A program made the translations under genes and the position numbers. From NCBI GenBank assembly GCA_034769895.1, contig CM068373.1, positions 438,321,080 to 438,385,079 on the forward strand: a DNA stretch of 64,000 nucleotides, in the 5' to 3' direction. This DNA is from Magicicada septendecula (Eukaryota > Arthropoda > Insecta > Hemiptera > Cicadidae). The notes beneath the pieces were generated by a model. That model searched no databases, was not told where the DNA came from, and saw only the letters and a list, made by a program, of their open reading frames with translations. Within the stretch, counting starts at the first letter, position 1. Every line of letters begins with the position of its first letter. Below are positions 10,798-22,704 of this stretch, piece after piece.

Positions 10798-11194
10798 TCA
10801 ATGACTCTGCGCTTCGTCTCTAGTAAACATGGCGAAGGCACAACTATTGCTCTCGGATGCTGGTACAAGTGGTACGCTGAGGGGACAAATTCCATACGGT
10901 GATCTAATACACTGAAACACTTGTTCCTAGCTTAACATCACATAGTTCAATCTACTTTTAGACACAGCAAGATACACTGAATCACTATGCACTGTTACAA
11001 ATTAAACCAGTGTTTTATCATAATATGGCAGCGGTTTTACAACAAATAGTTCAAATTGGCTTCTAGCAGATCGTAAAGGAATCTCTATTATTAACCTGAT
11101 TACATTCTTAATAGCTATAGCGTGAACTTTAGATATTCTATAGTAATTATAAATCTTATCAATTTCAGTGTCTATTACTAATGATAGACCAAAG
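10798..11194. other. Unassigned spacer before the right arm
   Basis: AT-rich sequence with no recognised gene. It may include more of the envelope-bearing insert. The right arm begins at about 11195. Confidence 0.3.
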
Positions 11195-11339
11195 CGCGTG
11201 TGTGTTAGGTCATATACAGAAATACAATGTTTAATCAATGTAAATACTATAATTAAGAAGAATAATCGTAGATATTACAAAAAAATAATATATAAAATAT
11301 AAAAAATGTAATAACGAAAAATAAATACAAAACACGACC

Positions 11340-12135
11340 GATATTACCTTATATTAAACCAAGAACGTTGCAGTCAACTAGCTCGGGGGCTCTGGACGAC
11401 GTGTCGCTCGCGAATGTTGAGATAAGGCTACTGTTCCCTTAACCGGGTCGAGGATTGTGAAATAAATTGCATGACGTAACAAGTGACTTTACAAACAGCT
11501 GCCCTCTTGCCCTACTTCAACAGCTCTCCACACCTCCCCCCCGCCGGTCCATAGATGCCTCGGATCCTCCCTACGTTGTACGCAGATGCCGCGAAGGGGG
11601 ATACTGTTGTCGTAGTGTGTGTGTGTGTTTGTGATACTGTTGCGCAATATGATGCAACGGTTCCACCTGACCTATTTCAACAGCTCCCCCCTCACTGCCA
11701 TCGATGGCCTCGGATTCTCCCCACGTTGTACGCGGAGGCCGCGGAGGGGTGTAAGGTTGTCGTAGTGTGTGCGCGCGCAAATGTTTTGCAAACCCCCCTC
11801 CCTCTCTCTTGTTTTACTAACGAGCGTAACTGTTACACCATACTCTTGCGCAACGATACGATGCAACGTGGGAATAACAGGCACACTCGAAGAAGATTGA
11901 AAACACATGGCCAGCACTAGCGTGAGAAAGAGAGTAAAAGGACTTTCCCACGCTGTAAACCGGAGGTGAACCAAAAGCCTCGAATAAGGTTGCGCAGTAA
12001 TATGCTCGTGCCAATAAGTTGTACAGATTTACCGCCTCAGATTTTAGTTAGCAGCTGGACACGCTGCTGAAAACAAGTGATTTTATAACCGTCAAAAAAG
12101 TGCGTTTGATTCCGTGTAAGTCGTAGTACAGAACC
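11340..12135 (+). promoter_or_regulatory. Upstream region of the polymerase gene with palindromic bZIP-like sites (right copy)
   Basis: TTGCGCAA at 11640-11647 and 11846-11853 and TTGCGCAG near 11989 lie within 500 bases of the polymerase ATG at 12136. No TATA box is obvious. The layout mirrors the left copy. Confidence 0.45.
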
Positions 12136-15100
12136 ATGGCGGTATACGCAACTCGTACGATCGCGCTCGTGCTTAACGTGTGTGTAAAAACGATAAAGTA
12201 TATCGATTTCGAAGACGGCGTGGACACAGTGTCCGTATTGTTGGACAGAATGGCGGACGTTATTCCCGACGACGTGCGAGCGGAATCACGCGATATAGGG
12301 CACAGTTTCAACTGGTACCTGGCAGTACGTGTCGTATTCAAGAAACTCGTATCCGATCGCGAACTGGAGCAGACGGCAGTGTTTTGTTCACGTATGCAAC
12401 TCGTTTTACCTGCGGCAGAGGACGCTGAAGACGTAAACGAACAGTACACGGAGTGCGTGGGAAAAGTGCTCGAAACGGTTTCGAAGTTCACTCGCGAAGG
12501 TAGCGGATGGGTCGAGAACGGGATCTTGGCCGTCGAAGTTAACTTGTTTAAATATCGTCCTCTCACCGTATCCAATTACATATCGACACCGAAGAAATTA
12601 TTAAGTAAGAAAGCGGTAGTGAACGTGCAAAACCTACACGACGAGAAATGCTTCCTCTGGTCTGTTTTAGCCGGGTTACATCTGATCGCGTCTAACTCGA
12701 ACCGCGCGTCTCGATACAGACAGTACGAAAAAGAGCTGAATATGGAGGGGATCGACTATCCGGTGCCGGTGACTCAAATTTAAAAATTTGAAAGACAAAA
12801 TGCGAACATTTCGGTGAACGTGTTCGGTTACGAAAGCGAAATCAACGAGTCCGGATATAGAAAAGACGAAGTGTACCCTATTCGGATAACCGAGCACAAA
12901 GACAGGACACACGTGAATCTTTTATTACTGAGTAACGAGGAAAGCCTCAAACATTATTGCGCCATTAGAAACTTGTCCCGTTTGCTGTACACACTAACGA
13001 AAAGTAAGTCGGTTTCGTTCCACTGCAATTACTGCTTGCAACGATTTCGCGACAATACGGAAGCTGAAATGGCGCGAAAACGACTCGAGGATCACGAGGT
13101 ACTCTGCACGGCGCACGGAACGCAAAATGTCGAACTGCCGACCGGAAAACCACGGCCATATGTATTTTAAGGACTACACGAAGTGTCACAGAGTACCGTA
13201 CACGGTTTACGCGGACTTTGAATCTTTTCTTCTCCCAGAGTCCGGATGTACGCGCGAAGAAGACAGATCGCACTCGCAGGACATTGCGCATCACGTCCCG
13301 TGCAGTTTCTGCTACGTGATCGTCGATTGGACGGGGAAGCCGTAAAAGAACCCTTCTTGTATCGCAGCGGCGGCGGCGGCGGTAATGACGTGGTGGATAC
13401 GTTTCTCCGGACTCTTCGCGAAGACGTGCAGCGACTCGAACGCTATTTCGACAGACCGCTCCGCATGATCGACGACAACGAACGCGATTTCCAGAACGCC
13501 ACCACCTGTCATCTCTGCAAGAAGAGTATCGAACGCGGCGACGACGCGGACGACAAAGTGCGAAACCACGATCACGTGACGGGCGAGTACTTGGGAGCCG
13601 CGCACAACGTGTGCAATTTAAACTATAACGTGCCGCAACACGTTCCCGTCTTCTTCTATAACCTGCGCGGGTACGATTGTCACCATCTCGTCCAAGCGTT
13701 CGGGAAATTTCAAACACGACGAAATCAAGTGTATATCCACGACCAGCAAGCGGTACGTGTCCGTGTCCATCGGCCGTCTCCGCTTTCTCGATTCCGCGCA
13801 GTTTATGAACGCGTCGTTGGAAAAGTTGGCGAAGAACTTGCTAAAAGATAAATTTAAAAATACTACCACAGTGCATGCGAACGGACGGAAACAACTAAGA
13901 CGAAGACGAAGAACGCGTTGAACTGCTGGTCAGAAAGGGGTCTACCCGTACGAGTACGTGACGGACGAAAGGAAGTTCGAGGACGTGTCTATGCCCGCGC
14001 CGGAACATTTCTACAACCGTCTTGCCGAGACGTCCGTGTCGGACGAAGATTACGCGCACGCGCAAAACGTGTGGGCGGCTTTCGGGATGGCAACGTTAGG
14101 CGAGTATCACGACCTCTACCTGAAAACCGACGTGTTGCTATTGGCCGACATATTGAAAAACTTCCGTGAAACCAGCCTGCAATACTACGAAATCGATCCG
14201 TGCAACGTGTACTCCGCGCCGGGACTCGCGTGGAAAGCCATGTTGAAAATGACAGGGATTCGACTGGAACTACTGCAAGTTATAATCATGTACCTGTTCG
14301 CGGAGAGCGGGTTAAGAGGGGGTACCGCGATGGTGCCCACGAGATACACCAACGCCAACAACCCTTACGTACCGGACTACGATCGCGAACGCGAAAACAA
14401 TTACCTCTTCTACTTGGACTGTACAAACCTGTACGGCACCGCGATGAGACTGCCATTACCCCACTCCGGATTCCGATGGTTGGAACGTGAAGAAATCAAC
14501 GCGTTAGATTTGAGCATGGTAGGCGCTGAAGACGAAATCGGCTATATCCTCAACGTCGATCTAGGTTATCCCCGCCGGCTACACGACCTACAGTCGGACT
14601 ACCCGCTAGCGCCGGAACGCAGAAAGGTCGGCGAGCACGAATTGTCCGCATACAGCAAACGTTTTAACTATATGAAAAATTTCAATTTACCCATCACCGG
14701 CACTGTAAAGAAACTAATCACCAGTCTCGAGGATAAGACAAACTATATCGTCCACTATAGAACGTTGCGGCTGTATCTGAAACTCGGGATGACATTGAAA
14801 GCCGTTAATCGCGTGTTAGCGTTCCGTCAGAGTGCGTGGAAGAAGCCGTTCATTGACTTTAACACGGAAAAACGGAAAGCCGTGGTAAACAAATTTCGAA
14901 AAAGACTTTTTTAAACTAATGATTAACGCGGTGTACGGCAAATTATTAGATAACGTCCGGAAACGTATAGATTTTCGTTTAGTCACCATCGAACGTAATA
15001 TGTTAACACTGATCGCGAGCCCGAGATTCGTGCACGTGAACGTGTACAACAAAGACTTGGTAGGCGTAATGATGAAAAAGAGAACCGTATATCTCAACCG

Positions 15101-15805
15101 TCCGCTGCACGTAGGATGCACCGTGCTGGACATCGGTAAACACATAATGTACAGTTTCCACTACGAATTTACTGTCGCGAAGTACGGACCGCGTGTGCGA
15201 TTGTGTATGACCGATACGGACTCTTTGCTATACGATATACGCACCGATAACGTGTACGAGGACATTAACGAATACCTACATTTATTCGATACGTCAGAAT
15301 ATCCCGCGACCCATCCTTGTTATAGTGCGGTAAATAAAAAACGGTTGGGAACGTTTAAGACAAAAAGCACGCGAAACCTATCGTCGAATTCGTCGGCTTG
15401 CGCGCGAAATCGTACTCGCTGCTGGTGTTGCAGGACGACGGTGAGAAAACTGAGAAGCGCTTAGCGAAAGGTGTACCGCGAGTGGCTATACAGAACCGGT
15501 TAACTCATGCGGATTACAAACGTTGTGTGCTGGCATCGACGACGACGACGTCGACTAACCGACAAACGTACACGTCCGCGCTGGTCATACGCAGCGAAGA
15601 CCATCGACTCTACACGCGCCAGATTGTGAAACTGTCGTTATCGCCGTACGACGACAAGAGATACGTCTTGGAGGACGGACAGAGAACGTTAGCTTACGGT
15701 CATTACAAAATTCGCGAGATGGAAGAGGGTGGACGTGCGACGGTTCAACAACAACAACAACAACGACGACGACGGCCCAGCGTGATACGGACCGCGAAAG
15801 CGTGA
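12136..15805 (+). pseudogene. Protein-primed family B DNA polymerase of a Polinton-like element, broken (right copy)
   Basis: Order of signals: the N-terminal domain from the ATG at 12136 with KCFLWSVLAGLH, an in-frame TAA at 12781-12783, NVFGYE and a Cys-Cys segment, exonuclease DFE near 13214, an HNH-like Cys/His insertion near 13510-13620, NLRGYD near 13660, YLKTDVLLLAD near 14120, motif A (DCTNLYG) near 14420, motif B (NAVYGKLLD) near 14930 and motif C (DTDS) near 15215. The frame changes within 13127-13170, 13246-13345, 13851-13957, at about 14914 and within 15398-15464. All expected motifs are present, but they are spread over three frames. Most lesions are shared with the left copy. 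Confidence 0.88.
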
Positions 15806-16315
15806 TTCGGTACGCGTGATGAGTGTTAGAGGCGGAGGAGCAGGAGGAACATATATATATATATATGTATATACGAAGCGATCAAGTGTATGACTGTACA
15901 GTACAATGCGGTGTATTTTATGAAAACTGTTGCATCATATCTTTGCGCAACAGTATGGTACAATAGTTACGCAAGATTGTCCGTCTATATAGACAATAAA
16001 TATTTAGGACAAGGTTTTCCTCCATCCTTGACCCGGTTACCTGAACAGTACTGTTGCGCCATATCACCGTAACTCATTACGATACGATTCGATCGATAGA
16101 ACCGTTGCGTCATATTGTGAAACAGTATAGTGCAATACGTGTTGACAGAATGTTGTGCAATAGTTACACGCAACAGTAGAACAGGGAGGGGGTGGGGGAA
16201 CGTCCGTCTATATAAACGGGCAGCTCGTTCGGTATACAGATCACTCCTGGGTCGACAGTCGCAAGCAACTCATCGCAACCAGCGGACCTACTAAGCAAGC
16301 AAGCGAGCAAGCAAG
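15806..16315 (+). promoter_or_regulatory. ATPase promoter region with TATA box and TTGCGCAA palindromes (right copy)
   Basis: TATATAAA at 16209-16216 lies about 100 bases before the ATPase ATG (16316). A second TATA-like box (CTATATAGAC) is near 15984. TTGCGCAA at 15943-15950 and related GGCGCAACAG and TTGTGCAATAG sites lie upstream. The spacing looks like a normal RNA polymerase II core promoter. The leader has AAGCAAGC repeats just before the ATG. Confidence 0.55.
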
Positions 16316-17003
16316 ATGGAATTTTTTGTACATAAATTTGGGAGCGTCACCGTGTACGAGTATGAGGAGGAGTAAGCACGGACCACTTCTGCCCGATTCT
16401 GTACGTTCTATCATCTGCGGACCGTCAGCGTGCGGACAAGACGAACGTGATGTTCAACCTGTTGTTCGACGTAAACGGCGTACGTTTCGCAAATCTGTAC
16501 GTGTTTTCAAAATCACTGTTTCAACCCAAATACCGTATGTTGGAATCGCTGATGATACGGGTCGCCGACGACGGCCGGGTTATCACGCGTACAGCGAAAA
16601 CGAAGAGGTACCGCCGCCCGACGAAGTCTACACCCCGTCCGTTATGGTGTTCGACGACGTGTCTTGTGAAAAACAACACAACATAAGCAAGTACTTTGCT
16701 ATGGGACGACACAGCGGTGTAGACACGTTCTACTTGTGCCAGACGTACGGTCAAATACCGAAACAGCTGATTCGTGACAACGCCATCCTTATAGTCTTGT
16801 TTAGACAGGACGATCTCAACTTGAAGCACGCGTACAACGATCACGTCAACACGGACATGAAGTACGGAAAGTTTAAGAACTTGTACGCTGAAGCGTGGAA
16901 AGACCGGCACGGTTTTCTTGTCGTCAACAAAGTCTTGTCCATCGATAACGGGCGGTACAGAATCGGTTTCGATCGTTTCACAGTACCACCACCGAACGAA
17001 TAA
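16316..17003 (+). pseudogene. A32-like genome-packaging ATPase, broken (right copy)
   Basis: The ATG at 16316 gives MEFFVHKFGSV and then hits TAA at 16373-16375. A second frame carries LLPDSVRSIICGPSACG, the start of the P-loop. The P-loop lysine and threonine lie in a third frame from about 16434. From about 16590 the second frame resumes through VMVFDDV (Walker B-like) and the QTYGQIPKQLIRDN region to a TAA at 17001-17003. So there are three frame lesions, the middle one cutting the nucleotide-binding loop. The gene follows the polymerase in the same direction, as is usual in these elements. Confidence 0.8.
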
Positions 17004-17098
17004 ACAAACGTGTGTAGACTGTCTGTGTAAAACGGGAGGGGCGTTGACTTTTCCGTAAAGAGGTTTACATAACGACGACTAAGATTGTACGTAAATAT

Positions 17099-18080
17099 AT
17101 GTTTTTCCACGTCGATTCGTTAGTCGATCTACTGACGTTCGTGAAGATGGACGACAAGGAGAAACGGGTCGTTCGTGATATCGAAACGATCAGCAGTAAC
17201 ATACGGAAGAAATACCGCGCGTTAAAATACGGGAACCAAGAAGAGGAAGAAAAGCTAACAAGAAGTTACAAACTGATCTTGGAACCATTGAAAACCATTT
17301 GGAAGCGTTGGTTGAAAAAAAACGTAAAACGACTGCAAAGCCGATACGGAAAAGTAAGCAGAAAGAAGAGGAGGATGAGGAAGGGATGGACAAACAGTTA
17401 GTAAACTCTAAACATGACGGTACACCGCGTTTCATAGACACGTCCGTAGTTGGTGAGACGACGACGACGACGGACGTTGATGATAATGATGACGACGATG
17501 GCCCTAGTTTATCGGTTGAAAGACTGTTGAACACGCCCGAAGGGAGACGTGAAGCACGTAATTATTTTCAGAGCCAATACGAACGCGATTCGCAAGCGTT
17601 CAAATACACGAGCAGGACCGTATCGGCTGATCGTGGACAAAGATGGATTATACGTACGGTGTAAGACACGACGGTGGTAGATTGATGATAGGCGATTCGC
17701 AGGTGGAAATCGATGGTAACGATAATTTTGTTATCAACGGTGTACGATCCAAAGGCACGTCGGGACTTTTCGAATTGGTGTTCATGAAACGTCCGGATAC
17801 CGGCGTATACAACGAGGACGATTTCGCGACTTACAAGCGTATACTTACAAGCGCAGCGATGAAAGCGAAATCGGCGTTAGGCGGCGGACTGTGCGGCGAA
17901 AGTAAACGACATCGTCTCGACGCAGCGGAGCGGTCATTAAGCGGAGAAAGGCAGCAGCACGTACGACCGGGAGGAAGAGGAGGAGAACGACAACGACGAC
18001 AGAGCGGAGGAAGAAGAGGTGGAGGTAGTAACCGCAAAACGGCTTCGGGACTGTACCTGCGTCCGTACCGAAAAATCTAG
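17099..18080 (+). pseudogene. Coiled-coil protein with a conserved domain of unknown function, broken
   Basis: It starts at the ATG at 17099. The first part is helical and charged (coiled-coil-like), then Lys/Glu-rich, then an acidic Thr/Asp repeat. The second half (17643-18080) holds the DYTYGVRHDGGRLMIGDSQVEID...GTSGLFELVFMKRP...YKRIL pattern, which I know from uncharacterised arthropod and cnidarian proteins next to Polinton-type proteases. The frame changes near 17300-17400 and 17643-17664. The C-terminal end is a low-complexity Arg/Gly stretch that may be out of frame. A structural or core-protein role is possible but unproven. Confidence 0.6.
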
Positions 18081-18100
18081 TAGAAATACCGACGCGCCCG

Positions 18101-18430
18101 TTGTCCGATCGCGATCTATATGCGTACGCGAAAAAATTGAACGTACCTTATTTCAGAGGCGTGTACATGCGCGACGTGTTACCGCGCTCGCCGCCGCGGA
18201 AGAACGAGAGCGCCGTCGTGAATCTCGACGATACCGCCGAACCGGGCACGCACTGGGTATGCTACAAGAAGCGAGGCGATCGAGTCCTGTACTTCAACGG
18301 GGTCGAGCTGATGCGATACTTCGGCGCGAACGAGACCGACGTGCGTTACAATTACGCGCGTAAACAACCGCTGGACACGGTCGTCTGCGGACATTTATGT
18401 TTAGAGTTTTTGTCGTCGAACGATCAGTAG
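18101..18430 (+). CDS. Adenain-like (Ulp1-fold) cysteine protease, possibly partial
   Basis: Such proteases mature capsid proteins in adenoviruses and Polintons. The 109-residue frame opens with SDRDLYAYAKKLNVPYFRGVYMRD, a conserved N-terminal block. Visible catalytic-type residues are His51 in GTHWVCY, Gln89 and Cys96 in VVCGHLCLEFL. The acidic residue usually found after the His strand appears as Asn in YFNG. The frame has no stop upstream of the block for a short distance, so it may once have been joined to the preceding gene, as one polyprotein or by overlap. It overlaps the next gene by 34 bases. It could be the only intact gene of the element. Confidence 0.7.
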   Translation: MSDRDLYAYAKKLNVPYFRGVYMRDVLPRSPPRKNESAVVNLDDTAEPGTHWVCYKKRGDRVLYFNGVELMRYFGANETDVRYNYARKQPLDTVVCGHLCLEFLSSNDQ

Positions 18431-18909
18431 ACGACGAGATGTCGTCGCTGACGGTCACCGTCAAGGGGACGGATCCGAGCGCACTCGTCTATGAGTGTTT
18501 TCCACCACTCGAACTGACGGCGGGCGAATGGTATGCCGGACTTTTGGATTTCACCACGTACAACTCTATTCAGAATGTGGAAAGCGGCAGAAACAACGTC
18601 TTTCCCGTACTGAAGGGTGGCGGAGGCAGCGGTACGGGTAAGACGTTAGAACTCATCCAGTTACCGACCCGTGCGTACGAAATCAGTGATATCGGAACGT
18701 ACCTGAAGAAAGCACTAGTCGACCCGAAATTCGGTCTGCGCGCCAACAACAACACGCTGCAATGTGAACTTTACTGTTCTTACGAGATCGATTTCGGTAG
18801 TACACAGCACGGAATCGGTGCCATGCTGGGTTCCATCAAGAAAACCAAGTTGGAAGCGTATAAATCACACACGTCGGGCGCGGCCGTAAACATTAGCCTA
18901 ACAAAGTGA
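18397..18909 (+). pseudogene. Capsid-like structural protein of the Polinton-like element, 5' part
   Basis: From the ATG at 18439 the protein reads MSSLTVTVKGTD and then a beta-rich segment with ELTAGEWYAGLLDFTTYNSIQNVE, LPTRAYEISDIGTYL and ANNNTLQCELYCSYEIDF. This pattern belongs to a protein family widespread beside Polinton proteases in invertebrate genomes. I think it is a minor capsid or penton-like protein, but that is an inference. A TGA at 18907-18909 ends the frame just before the hAT insertion at 18921. The homologous continuation lies at 22593-22696 on the other side of the hAT. Confidence 0.55.
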
Positions 18910-18920
18910 ACGTTCTGGAG

Positions 18921-21900
18921 CAGTGGCGGCGCTAACGAAACGGGGCCCCCCCGCGAAACTAATTAGGGGGCCCTATAAAAATGGTTAAATTTTGTATACG
19001 TAATAGGGGAAAACACTCAAATGAGTTTCTATTTACGTGTGTTTCACAACAATGGTTTGTGAATACTTTCTCGTCTATCACAAAGCGTTTGCAATTTGCA
19101 GAGGATGTTTTACACGTATACAAACTCTTAAAATTCATTGTTGCTAAATAGGAAAGTTCTATACAAACTATAAAAAAACCAAAATAAAAAGAATTATTAT
19201 TTTTACGTCAAAGGTCTAAATTCAGACTATGAAACAGTACCGCACACAGAGTGTTAAAAATTTATTATTTAAAAACGAATATCAAAGTAATATTCTAGCT
19301 TTTTTCAAACATTTAAATTAGTTTGTAACTGAATTTGTGAAATTCTTGAATATACTCTATACACGTTCTCCTTAAGTCTAATCCAATTCAATAACACTCG
19401 AACTCAAGTAATGTAGAATATTTACAGATGAGGATCAACCAAAGTTCACTGTTTTCCTAAGCCTAGTCTTCTTTTTTTAATAGCTAAGAACTTTTCAACC
19501 ACTTCGTTGATATTAGTTTTCTGTGTCTCTTCATGCTCAATGCTTAACAGTGCCAAGTCACTCAACCGAGTTTGGGCCATGGCACTTCTTAAGTATTACT
19601 TAATTAATTTAAGTTTTGAAAAGCTTCTTTCCGCTGTAGCTGTTGTGACAGGTTTGGTTAAATAAAGCTGCAAAGCTGTAGTTAAGTCTGGGAGGCAGCT
19701 CATAAGGCAGCTGTTTTCTTCTACCAGTAAATTCATCATTTCTCGAATGCTTCTCTTGTGTACAATTTCTTTGGCCATCAGAGCTTCGAAGGGTATTACT
19801 TGGTCAGGCAGTGATGTGGAAAGGTCACCAGGATACACATTTACCAGAGCCTTACTTTTCTCCACTATTGTCTCTTGTGAGAAGTTTACTAAATTCTGAG
19901 GCGTGAGGAATGTAAACCTATCATCAATGCAACGCAATCCTTCGAATCTCATTTGTAGCTGAGCTATTACAATATCTAGTGTTGGATTGAAAACTTTTAC
20001 TTCAAATGATTTCACTGGGTCGTCAATTCTATGGTCAACTGATAATTCAACAAAGAAGCGTTTTACAACTCGCTTACGCTTATTTTTCATGTTACAAGTT
20101 ATGTCCCATGACTGGGCCAACTGTTTAGCACCAGCAAGAAAGCCGGCAAAGTCCTTTCTTAAAACTTTTAACTCATCACAAGCGCGGCTTAGAAACTGCC
20201 ACGCTCTGCCTAGGTCAACAGTTGGCCTCTGTAGTGCTTTCGAAGTTATATTTACATTCTCTAAAATCTTAGTTCCAAGGCAGAGCACAAGAATAAATTC
20301 AAAGTTTTCCAGGTAGTTTCTAATTGTTAATGCTTCTTCTGCCTCGGTTTTTTTGAGCTGTACAGAATAATTTCTGTCAAACACTTAATCACAATTTTGA
20401 AATCATTTCTTAAAGCTAACAGACAGTCGTGTCTAGAAGACCACCTTGTTGGACATAGCTTTTTTAAAGTTAGATTTTTGGCAGAGCTGTCTTCTTTAAC
20501 GGCAGTGTTAAGTTCTTGCCATCTATGTAAGCTTTCACTGAAAAACACATAAGTTTTCTGTACTATGTCATAAAATTGTCTTATTTCAGAAATATTTGAT
20601 ACTGAATCATTGATCACCAAGTTCAGGTTATGTGCAGCACAGTGTACGTAATCCGCGTTTGGGACTATATCCATAATTCTTTTCTGTAACCCAGAGTATT
20701 TCCCGCTCATTGTTGCTGCACCGTCATAACCTTGACCTCTACACTTACTAATGTCAATTTCATTTGTTTTCAAAAAGTCTAAAATCTTACTTTGAAACCC
20801 CTCACTGTTGGGATCCTTTATTTCTTGAAATCCCAAAACGGACTCACTAATCACAGTTTTATAATTGCCAGGAGATTCTTCTACTATGTTAATGTATCTG
20901 ATTACAACACTCATTTGGTCAATCTTAGAAATGTCTTGTGTGCTATCAACAATTATAGAAAAAAAAGGAGACGAGTGAATCTGTTTTAGTAAGGCAGTCA
21001 ATACTGATTTTCCTAGCAAGTTATTGATTTCATTTTGAATGTCATAGTGGAGGTATTTTGATCTGGTTTTTTCATTTTCTAAGTGTGCACTAAGGAGAGA
21101 ATCGTAGCGAGAAATTAAAGATAGTATGTTCAAAAAATTTCCACTTTCAGGATTTATTTCATGTAATGATTCTCTATGGCCAAGAAACGGCAATGAACAC
21201 AGTGCCATGGTTCGAATGACATCCACAATCTGTATGAAAATATCTTTCCATTTTTTCCGCTCATCGGAAATTTGATCAGCTACCGTTTTACTCTTTTTCC
21301 AAGTGGCATACGTGAGACAAGATTGTAAATGAGCATTGCTACTTTCATGAACTTTAATTTTTTTACTGAGACCTTTCCAATCTCTAATATCGCCTTCACG
21401 CCAGCTTTGGGCATCAGCACTTTGGCTGAAAAGCCAACATGGTAAACAATAGACTCCATCTAGATTACGAGAGTAACAAAGCCAAAACCTGTGAACAATT
21501 TGGCCTGCTGCAGTTTTGAAAGAATAATATGCTGTACTGAAAGACCGCTTAGAAACGGAATCCTTCGGGAAAGGACCCTTTGTTTGACAAAGTTCACTTA
21601 ACGTTATTAACTTTTTCACCTCGTCTGTTATTGTAGCTTGATTTTTATAGAATGCAATATCTGTCTCTAAACTTTGGCAGTTTGGATCGGAAGGGCCTGC
21701 TAAACTAGTTTTATTTGCGTGATTACTTATAACTTCAGTTGGTTCAAACTGATTTTCTGGTCCAGGTATGTCTTCGGACTGGCGAACACATTCAATGCCT
21801 AGCAGTTGTTCTTCTTGTTCATGTTGCAGTTGCTTATTTGTTTCCGTAGTTGTATCACTTGTATCCGACGGACTAATGTTTAAATCAGGTTTATTGTCAC

Positions 21901-22584
21901 TGTCACAATCAACTTCAAGTCCGATTTTTGTTTCTTTTTCATTACTTGCACTTGACCCGGGTTTCGGTTGTTCAACTTCACATTTTGTGATTTTTTTAAA
22001 AACTGGTCGAGTTTTGAAAGTTTACTTTTAGATTCTTATCGTTGTTTTTGCAGTTTACTTTTCGTAGCACCACTTAAATATTCATGCTTACTTTCCATTT
22101 TATAAACTCTGTCTCTAATACTCTAACTCTACACAAAATACAAAAACTAAAATCAAATGTTAAGTCATTAAACTTAAACGGCACTAAATTACGAATTGAA
22201 TGCAATACAGTACTATCGCGCAGGAGATGCGACGCACTACTGAGTACTGAACTACATTGTGTTGTGTTTGTTTACGTCTCCTCAGTGCCAGTGACTCATC
22301 GCATGGACGTACGGGCACCACAAGAGATAAGATAAGCTTCGCTTACAAACTACAAACAGTAATGTCATTTCGGAAAACGTAGTTTTTTTGCATGTCTATA
22401 CACTTAAATAAAACGTATATTTCGTATTTTAAATACAAACTTGCCGGTAGTCGGACCCCATTAAAACTTTTTTTCCTATTATAGCTCGTTTCATATTTTT
22501 TTCTAGGGGCCAGAGTGGCGGGGCCCCCATAGGGTCGGGGCCCCCCGCGCCGCGGGGTCTGCGGGGGCCTTATCGCCGCCACTG
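18921..22584 (-). mobile_element. hAT transposon (TTF/ZMYM1-like transposase) inserted in the capsid-like gene
   Basis: The 3,664-bp element has terminal inverted repeats starting CAGTGGCGGCG at both ends and a perfect 8-bp target duplication, TTCTGGAG, at 18913-18920 and 22585-22592. Eight-base duplications are the hAT signature. Subterminal GGGGGCCC-rich tracts occur at both ends. The exact duplication means that the insertion is fairly recent compared with the decay of its host element. Confidence 0.95.
19453..22098 (-). pseudogene. hAT transposase with TTF zinc finger, DUF4371 and hAT dimerisation regions, disabled
   Basis: The likely start is the ATG at 22096-22098 (MESKHEYLSGATKSKL), a typical opening for this family. 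After a frame-damaged acidic linker, a 430-codon open stretch (20327-21619) holds the TTF-type finger (FWLCYSRNLDGVYCLPCWLFS), then the DUF4371-like core (SPFFSIIVDSTQDISKIDQMSV, GYDGAATMSG). A frame change in a seven-T run near 20346-20352 leads to the next stretch (19596-20384) with the dimerisation motif PVTTATAERSFSKLKLIK. An in-frame TAA at 19596-19598 interrupts it, and the coding-like continuation (AQTRLSDLALLSIEHEE) runs to about 19453. The element is not autonomous as read. Confidence 0.9.
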
Positions 22585-22592
22585 TTCTGGAG

Positions 22593-22696
22593 GTAAGGTG
22601 TAACGCCGTGCAAGGTTCGTACAAGGACGGACGAAACGAGCACATTCTACATTCGTTCTACCCGACGGTCGAGCCGGGATTCAAGATAGTAGAAAG
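22593..22696 (+). pseudogene. Capsid-like structural protein, 3' part beyond the hAT insertion
   Basis: The open segment contains SYKDGRNEHILHSFYPTVEP and GFKIVE, a conserved C-terminal block of the same protein family as 18397-18909. It is cut at about 22697 by the terminal repeat of the next element. The frame relation to the 5' part is broken by the stop at 18907. Confidence 0.6.
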
Positions 22697-22704
22697 TTAT
22701 GTAC

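Larger units (their letters stand above)
11195..17513 (+). repeat. Right arm of the Polinton-like inverted duplication
   Basis: This is the reverse complement of 1283-7587 with few substitutions and one visible small indel (an extra GAGGAG-type codon repeat in the left ATPase start). Beyond 17513 the element continues into sequence that the left arm lacks. Confidence 0.9.
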
